64,000 nt of DNA, from NCBI RefSeq assembly GCF_022376445.1, contig NW_025954980.1, positions 1 through 64,000 of the forward strand, given 5' to 3'. The position numbers were made by a program, and so were the translations under genes. Within the stretch, counting starts at the first letter, position 1. Each line of letters starts with the position of its first letter. The notes under the pieces are model-generated. The model was given only the letters and a program-made list of their open reading frames with translations. It had not been told where the DNA came from and did no database searches. Positions 36,325 through 48,927 of the stretch are shown here, piece after piece. Source of the DNA: Fomitopsis serialis (lineage: Eukaryota; Basidiomycota; Agaricomycetes; Polyporales; Fomitopsidaceae).

Positions 36325-38187
36325 ATGAGTGTCCTCGCAGCTTTTCACGCCCTGCACTCGTCAACGATGAAGTGGGCTCAGACGCGCTGGCTAGGCTTCA
36401 TACTGCAATTCCCCGCTCAGATGGCATTGGCGCTGTTAACGGAAGTACCCATCTATAACGGCATCTGCTCTACTGCGGGAGTGTACAATACCTCTTTCAC
36501 CCCCGCGGATCTCCCTTGGAACACCTACAACTACTGCAACGCACCCCATGTCAACGCGGCCCATTACGAAGTTCCAGGCAATGCCCCGGATGCGACGTTG
36601 GTATACTTGAACGCGATGGTTCGCCACCACAAGGTATGGAGAAGGTCGTTGCCTCCCGTAACTGTGCCCCCATAGCGGCACGCTCACGATAGCTGGGATG
36701 AATACGGCAGAGAACTCCGGACAACCTGTATCCTGAAGAGGGCGAACTCAACCAGGAACCGTGGGACTGCTCCAGCTTCCTTCAATTCAATCACGGAGGC
36801 GGCACGACCCACATCTTCCACGAGACGTACAGTCCCCCTTGGCATCCCTTCCTCGTTCAGATCTGGAACGGGACGTGTGATGAAGGCCAGCTCACGTATG
36901 AAGGACTTCAGGATGCGATCCACCATGGCGAAGTACGCTTTTCCAGCCCTCGTTCAAGGGTCTTGTTGAAATTGACGATGTATGCAGGACTTCTGGTCCG
37001 TATACGCACAAAAGCTTGGATTCTTGCAGTCCGTCAATGAAGACGATATTTTCATTCGCACGTCGGTTGCAGATCGGACGTACCAAGTAGCAGGAGGCCT
37101 TCTGACGGGAATGGACCCCACAATGGCCACCAAGACGTTCCCGGTGCTCACGCAGCCGTCTGCGGTTTGTAATTTTACTACACTGCCAGGTCTGGAACTG
37201 AGGCGTATGGACACCAGATTGATTCGATTGTTCCGGACTACTCGTGTCCAAACGCGAATAGCATCCGCAACGCATACCAGTCCGTGCCCGCGTGGAACGA
37301 TCATCTCGAGGAGAGCGCGGGCTTACAAGATCGACTCTGCACCATGCTAGGTGTCACTGGGAACACAGCCTGGACTTCTTGGTGTGAGCATAGCTTTTTC
37401 CATCGACTCGTCCGGACCTAGGGCTTATCTGTCGCCTCTGGCGGTATTCCGCTGCCCGACGATGCGAACGCGTGCTGCCAGACGACCATTTCTTCGACAC
37501 ATTCAGCTCACGGACTTGTCACGGGCACGCTCTACCATGCAACGCTTCCGGTGCATGTGCCACCGTGGAAGACGTCGCTCGCGTGTTCGCCATCGGGGAC
37601 TGGGAGTACAAGTGCGTTCGGGTGCCTTTGTTTCCAGTGTTGCCTGACACTATCTTCTTCCCAGCTACATCTGGAATGCGGCGGAAAACGCGACCGCTTA
37701 CTCACAGCTTACGTTCGGTGCGCTCCTCCTGTACGTCTGAGGCGATTCCTGGTGTCCAGGCTGACCAGTGCGCGGCGACTTCCGTAACAGGCGTGTTTTT
37801 CATGGAGCTTGCGCACAACTTTAAGATGTTCCGCTCCGGCGGAGAAACGCACAAGCTCAGGTTCTATGTCGGACATGATGGGTCGATGATTCGACTCGCT
37901 TCTCTGCTAGGTTTAGGGAAGGTCGCCCCGCTGCGCTGGCCAGCCATGGGATCGGAGATCATCATGGAGGTGAGGAACAGTGGGCGAGTGAACGTGCCGA
38001 TGATCGCTGACCAAGGCCGGGTTCATCTGCGCAGGTCTGGAAGACGACTGCGGGAGAACAGTATGTGCGCATTATGCACGAAGGCACTGCCGTCCCGGGG
38101 CTGGAGTGGCTCGCGCTGGATGACTTCATCGATATGCTAGAAGCACAGGTTCCGCCGAACGTCTTCGTGGCCTGTATGGGATCCTGA
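36325..38187 (+). CDS. Histidine acid phosphatase-type protein
   Basis: Exons join to give LPWNTYNYCNAPHVNAAHY, then MVRHHK joined by splicing to RTPDNLYP. This makes the RH(G/H)xRTP active-site motif of branch-2 histidine phosphatases. Then come TTHIFHETYSPPWHPF, FIRTSVADRTYQVAGGLLTG, SCPNANSIRNAYQSVP, TCHGHALPCN and the catalytic GHDGSMIRLASLLGLG. The last exon gives QYVRIMHEGTAVPGLEWL, ending VFVACMGS-stop at 38,187. Several cysteines fit a secreted, disulfide-bonded enzyme that releases phosphate from sugar or inositol phosphates. The 5' end is uncertain. Methionines at 36,325, 36,367 and 36,421 are all possible, and none gives an ideal signal peptide, so an upstream exon may be missing. 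Confidence 0.82.
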
Positions 38188-38873
38188 CCCTGCACGTCTG
38201 GCGCATGCGGCGCGGCGTTCTCGCGTCCCACCTGGGTGTTGACGTACGTACCGTGCGTGTGCGCGCGACCACGTATTGAATGCGAGGCCCAGGCCGTCGT
38301 GAGATCCTCATTGTGTCCCGGACGATGACCGTCGTGCCCTCGGTCCGATAAGCTCAAGCTTTCTCTGAGTCTAAGATTCGCCAGTGCCTGGCAGTTGCTG
38401 TCTGCATGGCCAAGGCACACTGCAGGCTGATCATCCGCAGAAGCATGGCGGTCTCGACGAGCACGATCCCAAGTCTCGAGAACGGCTTCTTCCGCGACTT
38501 CGTTCCTCGTTCGAGGATGGAACTCCCTCGAATTCGTCTTGACCCTATTGATGAGACGGTGTCTCTTCGCGGTCGGCTGCCCACTGCCTTTCGTGCGTAA
38601 CTTGCATAATCGCAGCATGGCCAGCCGCATCTATTCGCTTCCGTCAATTGCATCCACCTTCCGGTTCTTTCATAACTCTCCTCGACCGAAAGTGAGAACA
38701 AACGGCCCGTTGGAATCCGCCGACTTTACACATCAAACGCCCATAGTATTAACGGGCGCTTAAGCGCACATACACCGCACGTGGCGGGTCCGCCACACCG
38801 CCGACGTCGTGTCGCGCGGCTCGCAAGACTCGACATCGAAACCTTCAACTGCGACGGGCACATACTGCGCGGC
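38188..38873. other. Intergenic gap upstream of EMC1
   Basis: This is the 3' flank of the phosphatase and the promoter of EMC1. Frames on both strands are shadows without motifs. Confidence 0.45.
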
Positions 38874-41800
38874 ATGCACCTCTTCTGGCTCTGTTCGGTC
38901 GTGCTATGGATATCTCACACTTGGGCAACGCAAGCATCGGAAGTGGGAGTCGTGGACTGGCATAAACCTCTCGTGGGCATACCGTTATTTGGTGCACACT
39001 CTACTGCGCCGAGGTTTCAGAGAGTCGGAGAACTTGGGGCCAAATCGCGCACCCTGCTCTTTACCGCGACTTCTGGAAACATACTTGCAGCATTGGACCC
39101 AGCGGATGGTGTAATAGGTGTGTGGAACTATATACGTCGAGTTGAATGGAATGCAGACCTCATCAAGTATAGCGTGGAGATACGTATTCGAGGACAACGA
39201 GCATGTCGTAGGCTACAAACTACACGGAGACGGTGAGTCGTCAAACCACGTTGTGATTTTCTTCCGTACATTGTCATCTCTCTATGAGGCCTCTCCATGG
39301 CGGCGCTGGCACGTCACTGTGACTTGCATCTGTTGTCGTAGTTGTCGCTCGAAGTGCACGGTCCATGGCTTAGAAAAAGGGACGCTTGTGGCACCTGTGC
39401 ACGCCCAGACGCCGAGCTCAGTCTTCCCACTCGGAGGACATGCGAGCCGTTGGTCCCGCGAAGCCGGCACCCTTGCATCTGACCTTGACATTCGATGGTC
39501 TGGCGACGCAGGAATGAGATCGAACCTCCTCACGGCTTGCAATAGATACGCGCGCGCGCGCCCGTTCGCCTTGGCTGGCCGCCTTCAAATTATTTGCGGT
39601 TGCGTATGCCTCATTACTGACTGCGTACATCGATTTCCTCTACAGTTCTTGCCACCGTGTCCGGTGCAGGCGGGGCTACACTCCGCCTACTGGACGCTGC
39701 CACTGGCGACCTATTGGCTGAGAAACACTTACACAAGCCCGACTTCGGTCGCCTCTTCGATCCTGAGACCCTGGGAACATCGATAACCTTCGACGCTGAG
39801 GGAGATGTGTACGTCCTCTCGAATGCACATATAGCACGTCGCGTCGATGGGAAGACAGGAGAAGTGAAGTGGGGATGGTCTGCTCCAGATCAATCGTGAG
39901 CATTCTCCCATTCAATTTTGCCAAGTCATGCTCATCTTGCCGTTTTCCAGGTCTCTGGTAGCATATTCTAAAATTATCACAACCCCTTCGACTGTCTACC
40001 TCATTGGTCTCGCTAAGTCCTTCGCGTCCTACACCATTCATGTCACCGCCTTGTCCACGGCAACCGGCGAGCTGCTCACCACAGGGCACATTCCGTCAAG
40101 CATTTCTGACGGGCTTACGGATTTCTTCGAACTACGCGATGTCAAGGATGCCCAGGTGCCCCTGCGAATAGTCTGGATCGAAGGTGGCTCAGTCCGGTAT
40201 TTCGGTTTGACCCCGGAACTCAAAGAAAAGCCGATGGGACTGAAGGGAGCAGTATACAAGAACATCCTGGATGTCGGCTTGTCGGAGTACGGCCAATTTG
40301 TCGCTTTGAAGGAGGACGGCACTGCGCTCGTACTTCGATCTGTACCAGAAGGCTTCCGGCAGATCTGGGAGTTTGCCGAATCTGTACGTCTGAGATCGCT
40401 CTTCGTCTGCATGTGGCACTGACGATCGGACACGTAGGCCAATTCGCCCAAGTACACCGTTTCGAAGTATGTCGGCGGCCTTGACATGGACGGCCGGCCG
40501 TACATAGCGCGTGTATACTGGTCCCATGTATACAAGGTTGGGAGTATCCCTGTTCTGTGATGATTGCGTACTCACGTCCTTCTAGAAAGCCGTTGCACAC
40601 GTATTCGCCGGTCACTTAGCGGATGGAAAGGGGCTGGTCTCAGGGTACACGTTCCCCTTCGAGACCAACGTTCACGGTGTGATCTCCCACGTAAGTGTCC
40701 TGCAATTCATTCAGCTGGCAGTGCCTCATCGTCTGCAGGTGGCTGTAGAAACCGCCAATCCCGATGGTAACACGATCGTCGCGCGCCTTGCCGTGACGAC
40801 AAGCACTGGCGCAATACAGTTGTGGCAACACGACAAGCTCCAGTGGTCGCGAGAAGAGGGGCTGGCCGACATCAAGGTCGCCGAGCTCGTCGAATTGCCG
40901 GAGCGAAAGATTATCACGTCCCATGTGGGAGATGAGGAAGAGTCGTTTGGCGACCGTCTCGTCCGACAACTGTCCGACGCGCAGGTACGTCGACATCCGG
41001 AACCCTGATAGACTTCCGCACTCACCCCATTCAGAACTTCCCCCAATACGCGACGAACTTTGCCCGGCGCTTCGTGACAGGCTCGTACGCATCCGTGTCG
41101 TCGTCCGCCGCGCCCAGTACGAACGCGTCTGAGCCGCTCGCACGCGACACGTTCGGGTTCCGCAAGGTGATTGTCGCGGCGACGACGCATGGGAAGCTGT
41201 ACGGCATCGACTCTGCGGATGGTGCGGTGCTCTGGAGCCGTGTGTTCGGGCTTGGCTGGGCGGCCGAGATCGGGGGGCAAATCATACCTGTGAAGATGTT
41301 CGTTACGCGGACGGTGGGCGACGGAGATGCGCCGCAGGTCGTGTTGGTCACTCAGAGGAAGGCGAGCAATGTGTGTATCTCGGAGCTGGTGGCTAGAGCT
41401 GGAGCTGACCTGTGAGACGATTGAAGGGTCTTGTGGACACGGTCCTCTTCCATGTGGACGCACTGACGGGCGAGGATGCAAGAGGCGTGTCAGAGTCCGG
41501 TGATTTATTGCAAGGATTCGATATCATCGCCGGGCCCATCATCGAGGCGTACTTGCTCCGCAGCGGTTCGCAAAAACTCGTCGTCCTGCTAGATGAGTTT
41601 GTGCAGGTCAATAGCCAGTTTTGCAATCAATGGTGTCATACTGATCCACAGAGCTAGGTGCATATCTACCCTGAAACAGAAGAAACCAAGGAAGCCTTCC
41701 GTCAGCTCTCCCCGTCCATCCATATCCCCCTTCGTACCGGTGCTCCCGGCCAGCGTCGACTCACCGGACACAGGATCTCATCCGAGGTCGACTTCACCGG

Positions 41801-42918
41801 CAAGCATGTAGCCGATATCACTTGGTCGCTTGGCTTCGCTCCCGGCGAAGACATTCTGTCCATAACCCCGCATCCAGCGCACGAGCCTGTCGCCTCGCTC
41901 GGCAAGGTACTTGGCAACCGGACAACATTGTACAAGTACCTCAACCCCAATCTGATGGCCGTCGTCACCGGCTCGCCTACTGCCGTTGCGTCGAAATGCT
42001 CGCTATACCTTGTGGACGGTGCGAAGGGCACAATTCTGTACCATGTCGCGCTGCCCGTTACGGAGGGCGCGTGCGATGTGAAGGTGTCCTTGACGGAGAA
42101 CTGGCTTGTGTATCAGTACTATGATGGTGATGCATCGGGCGTGCAGTCGACGAAGAGCCACCGTGTAGTGTCCGTCGAACTATACGAGGGCTCTGGTATC
42201 GACCAGAAGACGAGGAGGTATGTGCTTCTCCCTTCTTAAGGGTTACTCTCAGTCTAATGCTGGCGGGTAGTTCCGACTTGAGTTCGTTCTCGAACGAGAC
42301 TGCGGCCTTGACAGTGTTCGAGCAAGCGTTCATTATGCCCCGAGGAATTAACATCATGACCACGACGTCGACGTCTTACGGAATCACGATCAAGGACATA
42401 GTCGGTGAGTACTATCAGCTATGCAGATATCGTGGATGTTATGTCTAAATGCGCCCGCAGTCGCCAACGAGAATCACCAGATCCAGTCCTTCCCGAGGCG
42501 GATCTTGGACCCCCGACGACCGATGCGAAAGCCCACAAGCGAAGAGATGGAGGAGTGGCTTATCCAATATGATTCCGTCGTATACGATGACCCGAAGCGC
42601 GTGCTTTCGCACAGCTACCAGGTGCGCAAGGTTGAGAGATGTTTGCAATGCACACAGACACTGATGACAACTTCTCAGGTGGTTGGCACGAAGCACGTCG
42701 TCACCTCACCCGCGCTGCTCGAGTCCACCTCTCTTATCTTCGCATACGGCCACGACTTGTTCTTCACGCGGATTGCGCCGTCAAATACGTTTGACGTGCT
42801 GAGCGAGAGCTTCAACAAGGTTCAACTCGTCTTGACCATCGCCGGGCTGGCCCTCGCCATCGTCATCACGAAACCCATGGTGAGGAGGAAGCGACTGCGC
42901 GAGCGGTGGTATGACTAG
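38874..42918 (+). CDS. EMC1: ER membrane protein complex subunit 1
   Basis: This is the large lumenal subunit of the EMC, which inserts and folds membrane proteins at the endoplasmic reticulum. The start at 38,874 gives a signal peptide, MHLFWLCSVVLWISHTWA. PQQ-like propeller repeats follow (SGNILAALDPADGVI, LRLLDAATGDLLAE, VYVLSNAHIARRVDGKTGEV, AATTHGKLYGIDSADGAVLW). The C-terminal DUF1620 region includes VLGNRTTLYKYLNPNLMAV, ILYHVALPVTEGACDV, ALTVFEQAFIMPRGI, FPRRILDPRRP and FAYGHDLFFTRIAPSNTFD. It ends in a membrane helix, VQLVLTIAGLALAIVITKPM, and a basic cytosolic tail. Exon joins are in frame. One intron (39,233-39,645) is 413 nt, far longer than the rest. Confidence 0.93.
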
Positions 42919-43548
42919 ACTGCGTGTATCAGAATGTATTACTGTACTCACCCGACATCGAAAAATAGTATCGCGTCTTGTCAGTGCTGCACCGGCGTAG
43001 TTGTCTCAATATTTGGTTCATAACGATCATGCTTTGACTCTTTCTCGCAATCGCGGAGCCTCTCAACGCTGTCGCCCTATGCTTCAATGGTAATCACTGT
43101 GTTTGCTTCCTTTTTTCCTCTTCTACGCATGTAGTAGTTCTATACTAGGTACATGGTGGCCGAAGCTTAGTGAATACTGTTACCACCAACAGGCTGGTGA
43201 ACACTACCACGTCCACGGCCGATAACCTAATGGACACGGGTCCCCTCTTCCTTCACCTCCTGCCTTTGGTTCCTCCCCTTCTTCTGGTCCGCACGTGACC
43301 GTGCCGGTCGCGTCGCGTGTGTACATGGGCGCCTACCACGCGTCCACCGGCCGCTTGTTTGTGGCCACATTCGACATCTAGGCAGTCAAGTCAACTCCGT
43401 TCTTTGTTCGAAGCAGCTCAGGTCTGCTGTTCGTTATAGTATGTTTTGATTGCTGTCTTGCTGCTTGAGTTCAACAGGCCTCTAACAGTCCGTCGTTGTG
43501 ATCACTGACAGAAAGGCTCGTCGACCTACCCACTGGCAGAGAGTAACA
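42919..43548. other. Intergenic gap upstream of TDP1
   Basis: AT- and pyrimidine-rich promoter-like sequence between EMC1 and TDP1. No frames of note. Confidence 0.5.
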
Positions 43549-46226
43549 ATGTCTCAGGCGGACGACTTTCAGGACGACGATCTGGCTAGGTAGGTTCTAC
43601 CTCACTCTAAAAACGCTCACACTCATCTGTGTAATAGGGCTATAGCGCTCAGCTTGCACGACCATGCGCCCCTGCCAGCGCGTTCTTCGGCTAGGACCGA
43701 AGGCGAAGTCATTGAGATCAGCGACAGTGACGATGAAGATGTGATAGAGGTCAATGACGAAGATCGCAAGTTTCAGTCAGAATTGCAACAAGCCATAGAG
43801 GCTTCGAAGAAGGAAGAGGCACGGCGTGCAGCCTCGCAAGCCCCGATCCAACCAGCCGTAACACCGGATCTGACAGTCTCGGCACCCTCTGCGACAGGTT
43901 TCCTCTCCGAGAGAGCGCAACTTGAACGTGAGCGGCTCGCACGACAGAAACGTCTGCGATCGGACCTCGATGCGGAGGGTAGCTCTGGTGTCGATAGCGA
44001 TGCACACAGATCGAAGAGGCAACATCTTTCCTCGTCTTCTGGCGAAACACGAAGAGCCGACGTCTATGCTTCTTCTAGTGCCGCGTATAACCGTCCGTCT
44101 GCAAGCACGAGCGCTCAGAGACAGTCCGCATCCACTACAGCGACAAGCAGCTCGTCCCAACAATGGTACTGGGACGGTGAGATGCGCCAGATAGCCAACA
44201 TGCATGTAGATCCTGCAAGAAACACGAGACCTACATTCCGCCTCAGCGACATTCTGGCACCTGTGGGTCTGATACCATTTTATCGCTCGAATGTATGATC
44301 CTCAGCTATTTCTAGAGGGATGAGATCGACTTCGCTATCGTCTCGGCATACATGTACAACTTTCCATGGTTATACTCGATGCTCAGCCCCAGAACACCCG
44401 TGATAGCAGTCGCACAGGATCCACAAGGTACTTCGTTTGATTCTCGAAAGTTGCATACGTTGACGGTTTGCAGGCCAGGAAACCATCAAGGCGATCCTAC
44501 CGAACTGGATCAAGACGACGCCGTTCCTACGGAATGGCATGGGCTGTATGCATATGAAGGTATGCGTGACTCTACCTCTTGAACGCCGATCATTGATGAC
44601 AAGTCACCCGTCTAGTTCATGTTGGTGCGCGAAGTTCTCTGCTCCGTTTATTTGCCCTATTACTGAAGTCACGACCGTAGCTATTCTACAAGACAGGCCG
44701 CCTGCGGGTCGTTATCTCGACCGCAAACATGATAGAATACGATTGGCGAGACATCGAAAACGTGGAATTTCCGTCCTATTCACATACACTGCAGTTCTCT
44801 GATCTTCTTCGTTTAGACCGCGTGGGTACAAGACGTCCCCAAACGATCGTCGCCGATCGCACACGATCCGAAGGCGGACGATTTCCCCTCAGCATTCGCA
44901 CGCGTCCTTCGTGCTCTCCAAGTTGAACCGGCGCTCCTCTCCCATGTCAAGAACGATGTATGTTCTGTTCCTGCTTGCATCTCGCTGGGCTAATCACGAT
45001 TTTGTTTCAAAGCACCCGAATCTACCGCTCCAGCGCCTAGAGCATATACGCACGCATTGGGACTTTTCGAAGGTCAAAGCCAAGTTGATTCCGTCTATTG
45101 CGGGTAAGCACGAGGGCTGGCCGAAGGTGCGAACTCTCCTAGGTTCTCGGTGTAGAACGTTCTCCAATCATGATGTACAGGTAATCCTCACAGGTCATCC
45201 GTCGCTGATGAAAGCCCTTCGAGACCTCAGATTGAATGCAGACAAAAGCAAAGAAGTAACACTAGAATGCCAGGTACTCCTATGCATCCCTCCGTGGAAA
45301 TCTTGGCACCCAATCTCATTCACGTCGCGCTCTAGGGATCGTCTATCGGGTCGTACAGCACGCAGTGGATGAACGAGTTCCACTGTTCGGCGCGAGGCGA
45401 GTCCGCGCAGACGTGGCTGGATGTCTCGAAGGCGCGTCGGGCCAAATTGCCCTACCCACCTATTAAGGTCCTCTTCCCGACGGCGCAATACGTGCACGAA
45501 AGCGTCTTGGGCGATCAGGTTCGTCCTCTTTATCTGCTCGTATGCTTGTCTGGCGGTCTAGAGCTTCTGTTTATCAGGGAGGAGGGACGATGTTCTGTCG
45601 CCGAACGCAGTGGGAGGCAGCCAAGTTTCCGCGCGACCTCTTCCATCAATCGCGAAGCAAACGCGGCCGGGTTCTCATGCACTCCAAGGTAAGCATCAAC
45701 AAGAACGGCTCCGGACCTTTGCATGTCAGTGCTAATCGAGGCGACTAGATGATCCTAGGTACGATCCGCGACAAGTCCGCCGCATTCGGGACTAGTGGCG
45801 TGCAGTCAGATAGCGAGACAGAACCGGAAGACGATCCAGTTCAAGACAGCAGGCCAAGCAAGCCTGTCGGATGGCTGTACGCGGGCTCGCATAACTTCAC
45901 GCCGTCAGCTTGGGGGACGCTGTCGGGCTCTGCCTTCAATCCAACGCTTAATGTATGTATGAGTGCTCACACATCCCACGCGCGACGATGCTGACGCACT
46001 GGGGTAGATCACAAACTACGAGTTGGGCATCCTGTTGCCGATCTACAGTGAGGACGAAGCGAACCGACTGACTTGCTGGGAACGACCTCCGCGAAAGTAC
46101 GCGCTTGGAAGGGATGAGCCTTGGGTAAGCGGAGTCAACCAGCCTACCGAATTACGCAGTTCGCTGATGCAGGGGCTCTTGCAGATACAATCTGAGTCCC
46201 CGGCGTTCGCTGAGGACCTCGCGTAG
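43549..46226 (+). CDS. TDP1: Tyrosyl-DNA phosphodiesterase 1 with N-terminal ubiquitin-interacting motifs
   Basis: The enzyme removes topoisomerase I peptides and other adducts from DNA 3' ends. The start at 43,549 gives MSQADDFQDDDLARAIALSL, a ubiquitin-interacting motif. A second such motif reads DRKFQSELQQAIEASKKEEA. A disordered Ser/Arg-rich linker follows. The catalytic part has TFRLSDILAP, FAIVSAYMYNFPWLYSML and the first HKD motif HMKFMLLFYKTGRLRV. It continues VISTANMIEYDWRDIEN, ILTGHPSLMKALRDLR, GSYSTQWMNEF, the second HKD motif RVLMHSKMILGT and LYAGSHNFTPSAWG. The residues FML are encoded by a 9-nt exon. The last exon ends at 46,226 if the final GTAAGC is read through, or near 46,196 if a 35-nt intron is removed. 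Confidence 0.93.
44616..44624 (+). other. 9-nt microexon of TDP1
   Basis: TTCATGTTG, flanked by AG before and GT after, encodes Phe-Met-Leu. The introns on either side are 56 nt (44,560-44,615) and 55 nt (44,625-44,679). Removing both restores the family motif HMKFMLLFYK exactly. Confidence 0.85.
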
Positions 46227-46430
46227 GAGACTCGCGTGCCGCGCCAACCGGTGACGGTTCGACACCAATAATAACGACGTTCTATTGTGATCTATATTGC
46301 CGTGAATCAGGCAACAGTAGTGATTGCATGTACTTTAGTACCGTGATCAAGGTAGTCTATCGTAGTGATTGTTATGTCAGGCAAACAACTGCGGTAACAA
46401 TGCGAAGTATGGTAGACGCGTGAACTACAG

Positions 46431-47534
46431 TCAACTAACTTGGGCGTTAGGAAGACGAGGTATCTGCATCGCACTCCGTATAAATATACCAGTCCAATAA
46501 CGTTCAGGCAGTACCGTCAATCGACTTCTCTGGGTGAACCCCTCCTCGATAGCAACGTTGTCAGCCTCTTCGGATTGCGGTAGCGGTACGTCCTCCGCCG
46601 ACGGCTTCCTCCTCTTCGTCGAGCGGTTGCTCTGATTGTCGTCGGCTCCCCTGGTGTGTTTCGTTCCTGTCTTGACAACCTCGCCATCTGCGTCGACATG
46701 CGGGGGTACGAAGGGGCCCGCCTTGTCAATGTCAGCCTCCGGCCAGCCTTTGGCTTTCAAAGCATCGTCGAGAACTCGGATGGACGCTTCATGGGTCAGA
46801 GGATCGACTGGCCGATTCTTCCGCTTCCGCGAAGTTTCAACCAAAATTGACAAGTCGGTAATGAGGTCAGTGAGTGGCTTGTTACCGCGGATTGTGATCT
46901 CCCCGTCCGACAACCAGGCGATCTTGGCGCATTTGGCGATGATCTCGTTCTCCGTTGGAAATACCGTGCTGCAGAGGACTGCGCCATCTGGGTGCTCATG
47001 ATCGGTGTGGCACACAACGATCCATAGGATGACCCAATAGAACGATTCGAGATCGTGATGGACACAATGGAGGACATCCGCTGTCTTGCGTAACAAATCG
47101 ACGGCGGAGTACCGAAACAATTCCTTGAGATATACCCGAGTCGTGAGAACAGGCTCGTTTTCACAACACGAGATTGCTCACCGTCCGCTCTTTTAGGTCA
47201 TGTTCCAAAGCATCCATATCATCTTGTGGACGCGAGCCGCCGAACGCAGATCTATCGACACAGCTTCCGGAATCGAAATCACAGACAGGACCTTTGAGGA
47301 GCGCAGTTTCCAGCACGACGAGGATATTACCCTTGCTAATATCACGATGCATCACCTCGGCGAGAAAGGCAGGCTGATGAGCTGTAGAATGCATATCAAG
47401 GAAGTCAATACATGCTACGCCGGAGGAGCAGGATGAAACCAACCTGTTACAACGTCACGTAGCGCCTCGAAGAAGGCTCTTGTGCTCGGGAACTGGTCCA
47501 GAGGTATCCCAGCGATGTCCAAAGCTGTCGACAT
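46431..47534 (-). pseudogene. FunK1-type protein kinase, N-terminus missing
   Basis: On the minus strand, the visible part begins MSTALDIAGIPLDQFPST, continues into EVMHRDISKGNILVVLE (catalytic loop HRDxxxxN) and VCDFDSGSCVD (DFD in place of DFG, as usual in this fungal family). An intron ending near 47,120 brings in ELFRYSAVDLLRK, then HDLESFYWVILWIVV and a basic, proline-rich tail ending LPNAQVS-stop. Family members are normally about 600-800 residues. The glycine-rich loop, the lysine lobe and the large N-terminal part are absent, replaced upstream by repeat-related DNA. The downstream exons are open, so the break is a 5' truncation. It converges on TDP1. Confidence 0.75.
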
Positions 47535-47949
47535 GTGGTTATGACCGCGCAAATACAGGCAATCCGAGATGCGCCTCAGTCCTTTCCGTTGCGTCCTCGG
47601 GCAGACCTCGGCTGCCTAAGACGTTTAGAACGACTCGATGTCGTGTGGGCCGCCTTTGTGTCCGATGCACTATTGTCGACGAGCGAATTCATCAGAGCTG
47701 TTGGCTGCATACTTGAAAGCTTTTCTGAGTTCCTCGCGCAAGCGACTTCGTTGGTTGTCACGGTCTTGTGCGTTTCCCGACAATTCATTCCAGACCAGGG
47801 CTTAACAGTGTCGAGAATGTTGCATAGCGAATCTACTTTGCGGGTGCTGCTTATATGCTTCCAATCTCGGCGAAGAACTCGAGATAGTGGGCGAAATGAG
47901 GGAAACGGTTCCGACTCTTCCAAGTTCCGAGTGTGTTCAGGACTCAGTC

Positions 47950-47965
47950 GGGGGGGGGGGGGGGG
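47950..47965. repeat. G16 homopolymer
   Basis: A run of 16 guanines inside arm 2. At the homologous site in arm 1 there is only GGGAGG, so the run expanded here after duplication, or the length is a sequencing artefact. Confidence 0.85.
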
Positions 47966-48914
47966 AAGCGCCTGTGAGGACCGCAGCCACAATCCACGTG
48001 CCCCAGCCACGCTCAAAGCAAGCTCAAGACGGCCCGGGTACACTTACAGCAGTACTATCACCTCCCATTCTCTAATGCGGCGAGCCGTTCTGCTACACGC
48101 TTCATTAGGCACATACGAGAAGGTTTTGACTACCTTGAGCTCACGAAATTGCTGAATGGATGACTAGCATGCTTCATTGAATGGTCCCATCTCTAGGTTC
48201 GTGACCGACCGGCGAAGTCAACTTAACGGGTCCAGGTCTACATGCGCAAGCACCGAGACAACCGTGACCTTGTTCGAGAACTACCAAAATCCCATCTTGG
48301 ATGGATACAGTAAGAATAAGCAACAACTTCCTACTCACCGACTGCTTGCTGGCAAGCCCTCGCGGTACCGACATCCTCGCATGGTACTAGCCATGAAGCC
48401 TTCCGAGTCTATGGCTGGTAGACATGACCACAGATACTCGGTTGTGGGTGTTCGGGCAAGTACGCAATGAATGCCAAGCATGCGAGTCACATTGCAAGGC
48501 CACGCGTTCTCTCTGCCCTTGCCAGACCGGTTTATCGCATCGCACATATTTCCGGAAGTTTAGACATGCTTAACATTACTACACCACAGATCCACTTTCA
48601 GTCCCGAGAGATAGTGGTCTCCTCGTCCTGATACCACACGGCGATCAAGCTATCCATAGTACTTGGTTCGCAGAGCGTCATCTGGTATGTGAACCATCAC
48701 AAACACACCCTTACACACGTTGACGGCAATGCAGATTCTCCATAGCTAACCAAGTTCTCTCGTCCACGGATGTCAACCAGGCTCAGGAGATTCAGGCGAA
48801 GTGGCGCGTGTGGCTTCCACGATCTTCACGCAATACAATTGCGTGTATTCTCATTCGGAGCAAGCATCAACTCTAGTTCGCTATCGTATCCTCTCGGATT
48901 CATACTAATCCCAT

Positions 48915-48927
48915 GAGGGATATAAGA
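48915..48927 (+). promoter_or_regulatory. TATA-like box of the arm 2 P450
   Basis: GAGGGATATAAGA lies about 35-45 nt before the ATG at 48,959. It corresponds to the GGGGGATATAAAA element in arm 1. Confidence 0.6.

Noticed and set aside
46636..47001. Long plus-strand frame over the FunK1 region
   Set aside because: It is the antisense shadow of the kinase exons, which carry the recognisable motifs on the minus strand.
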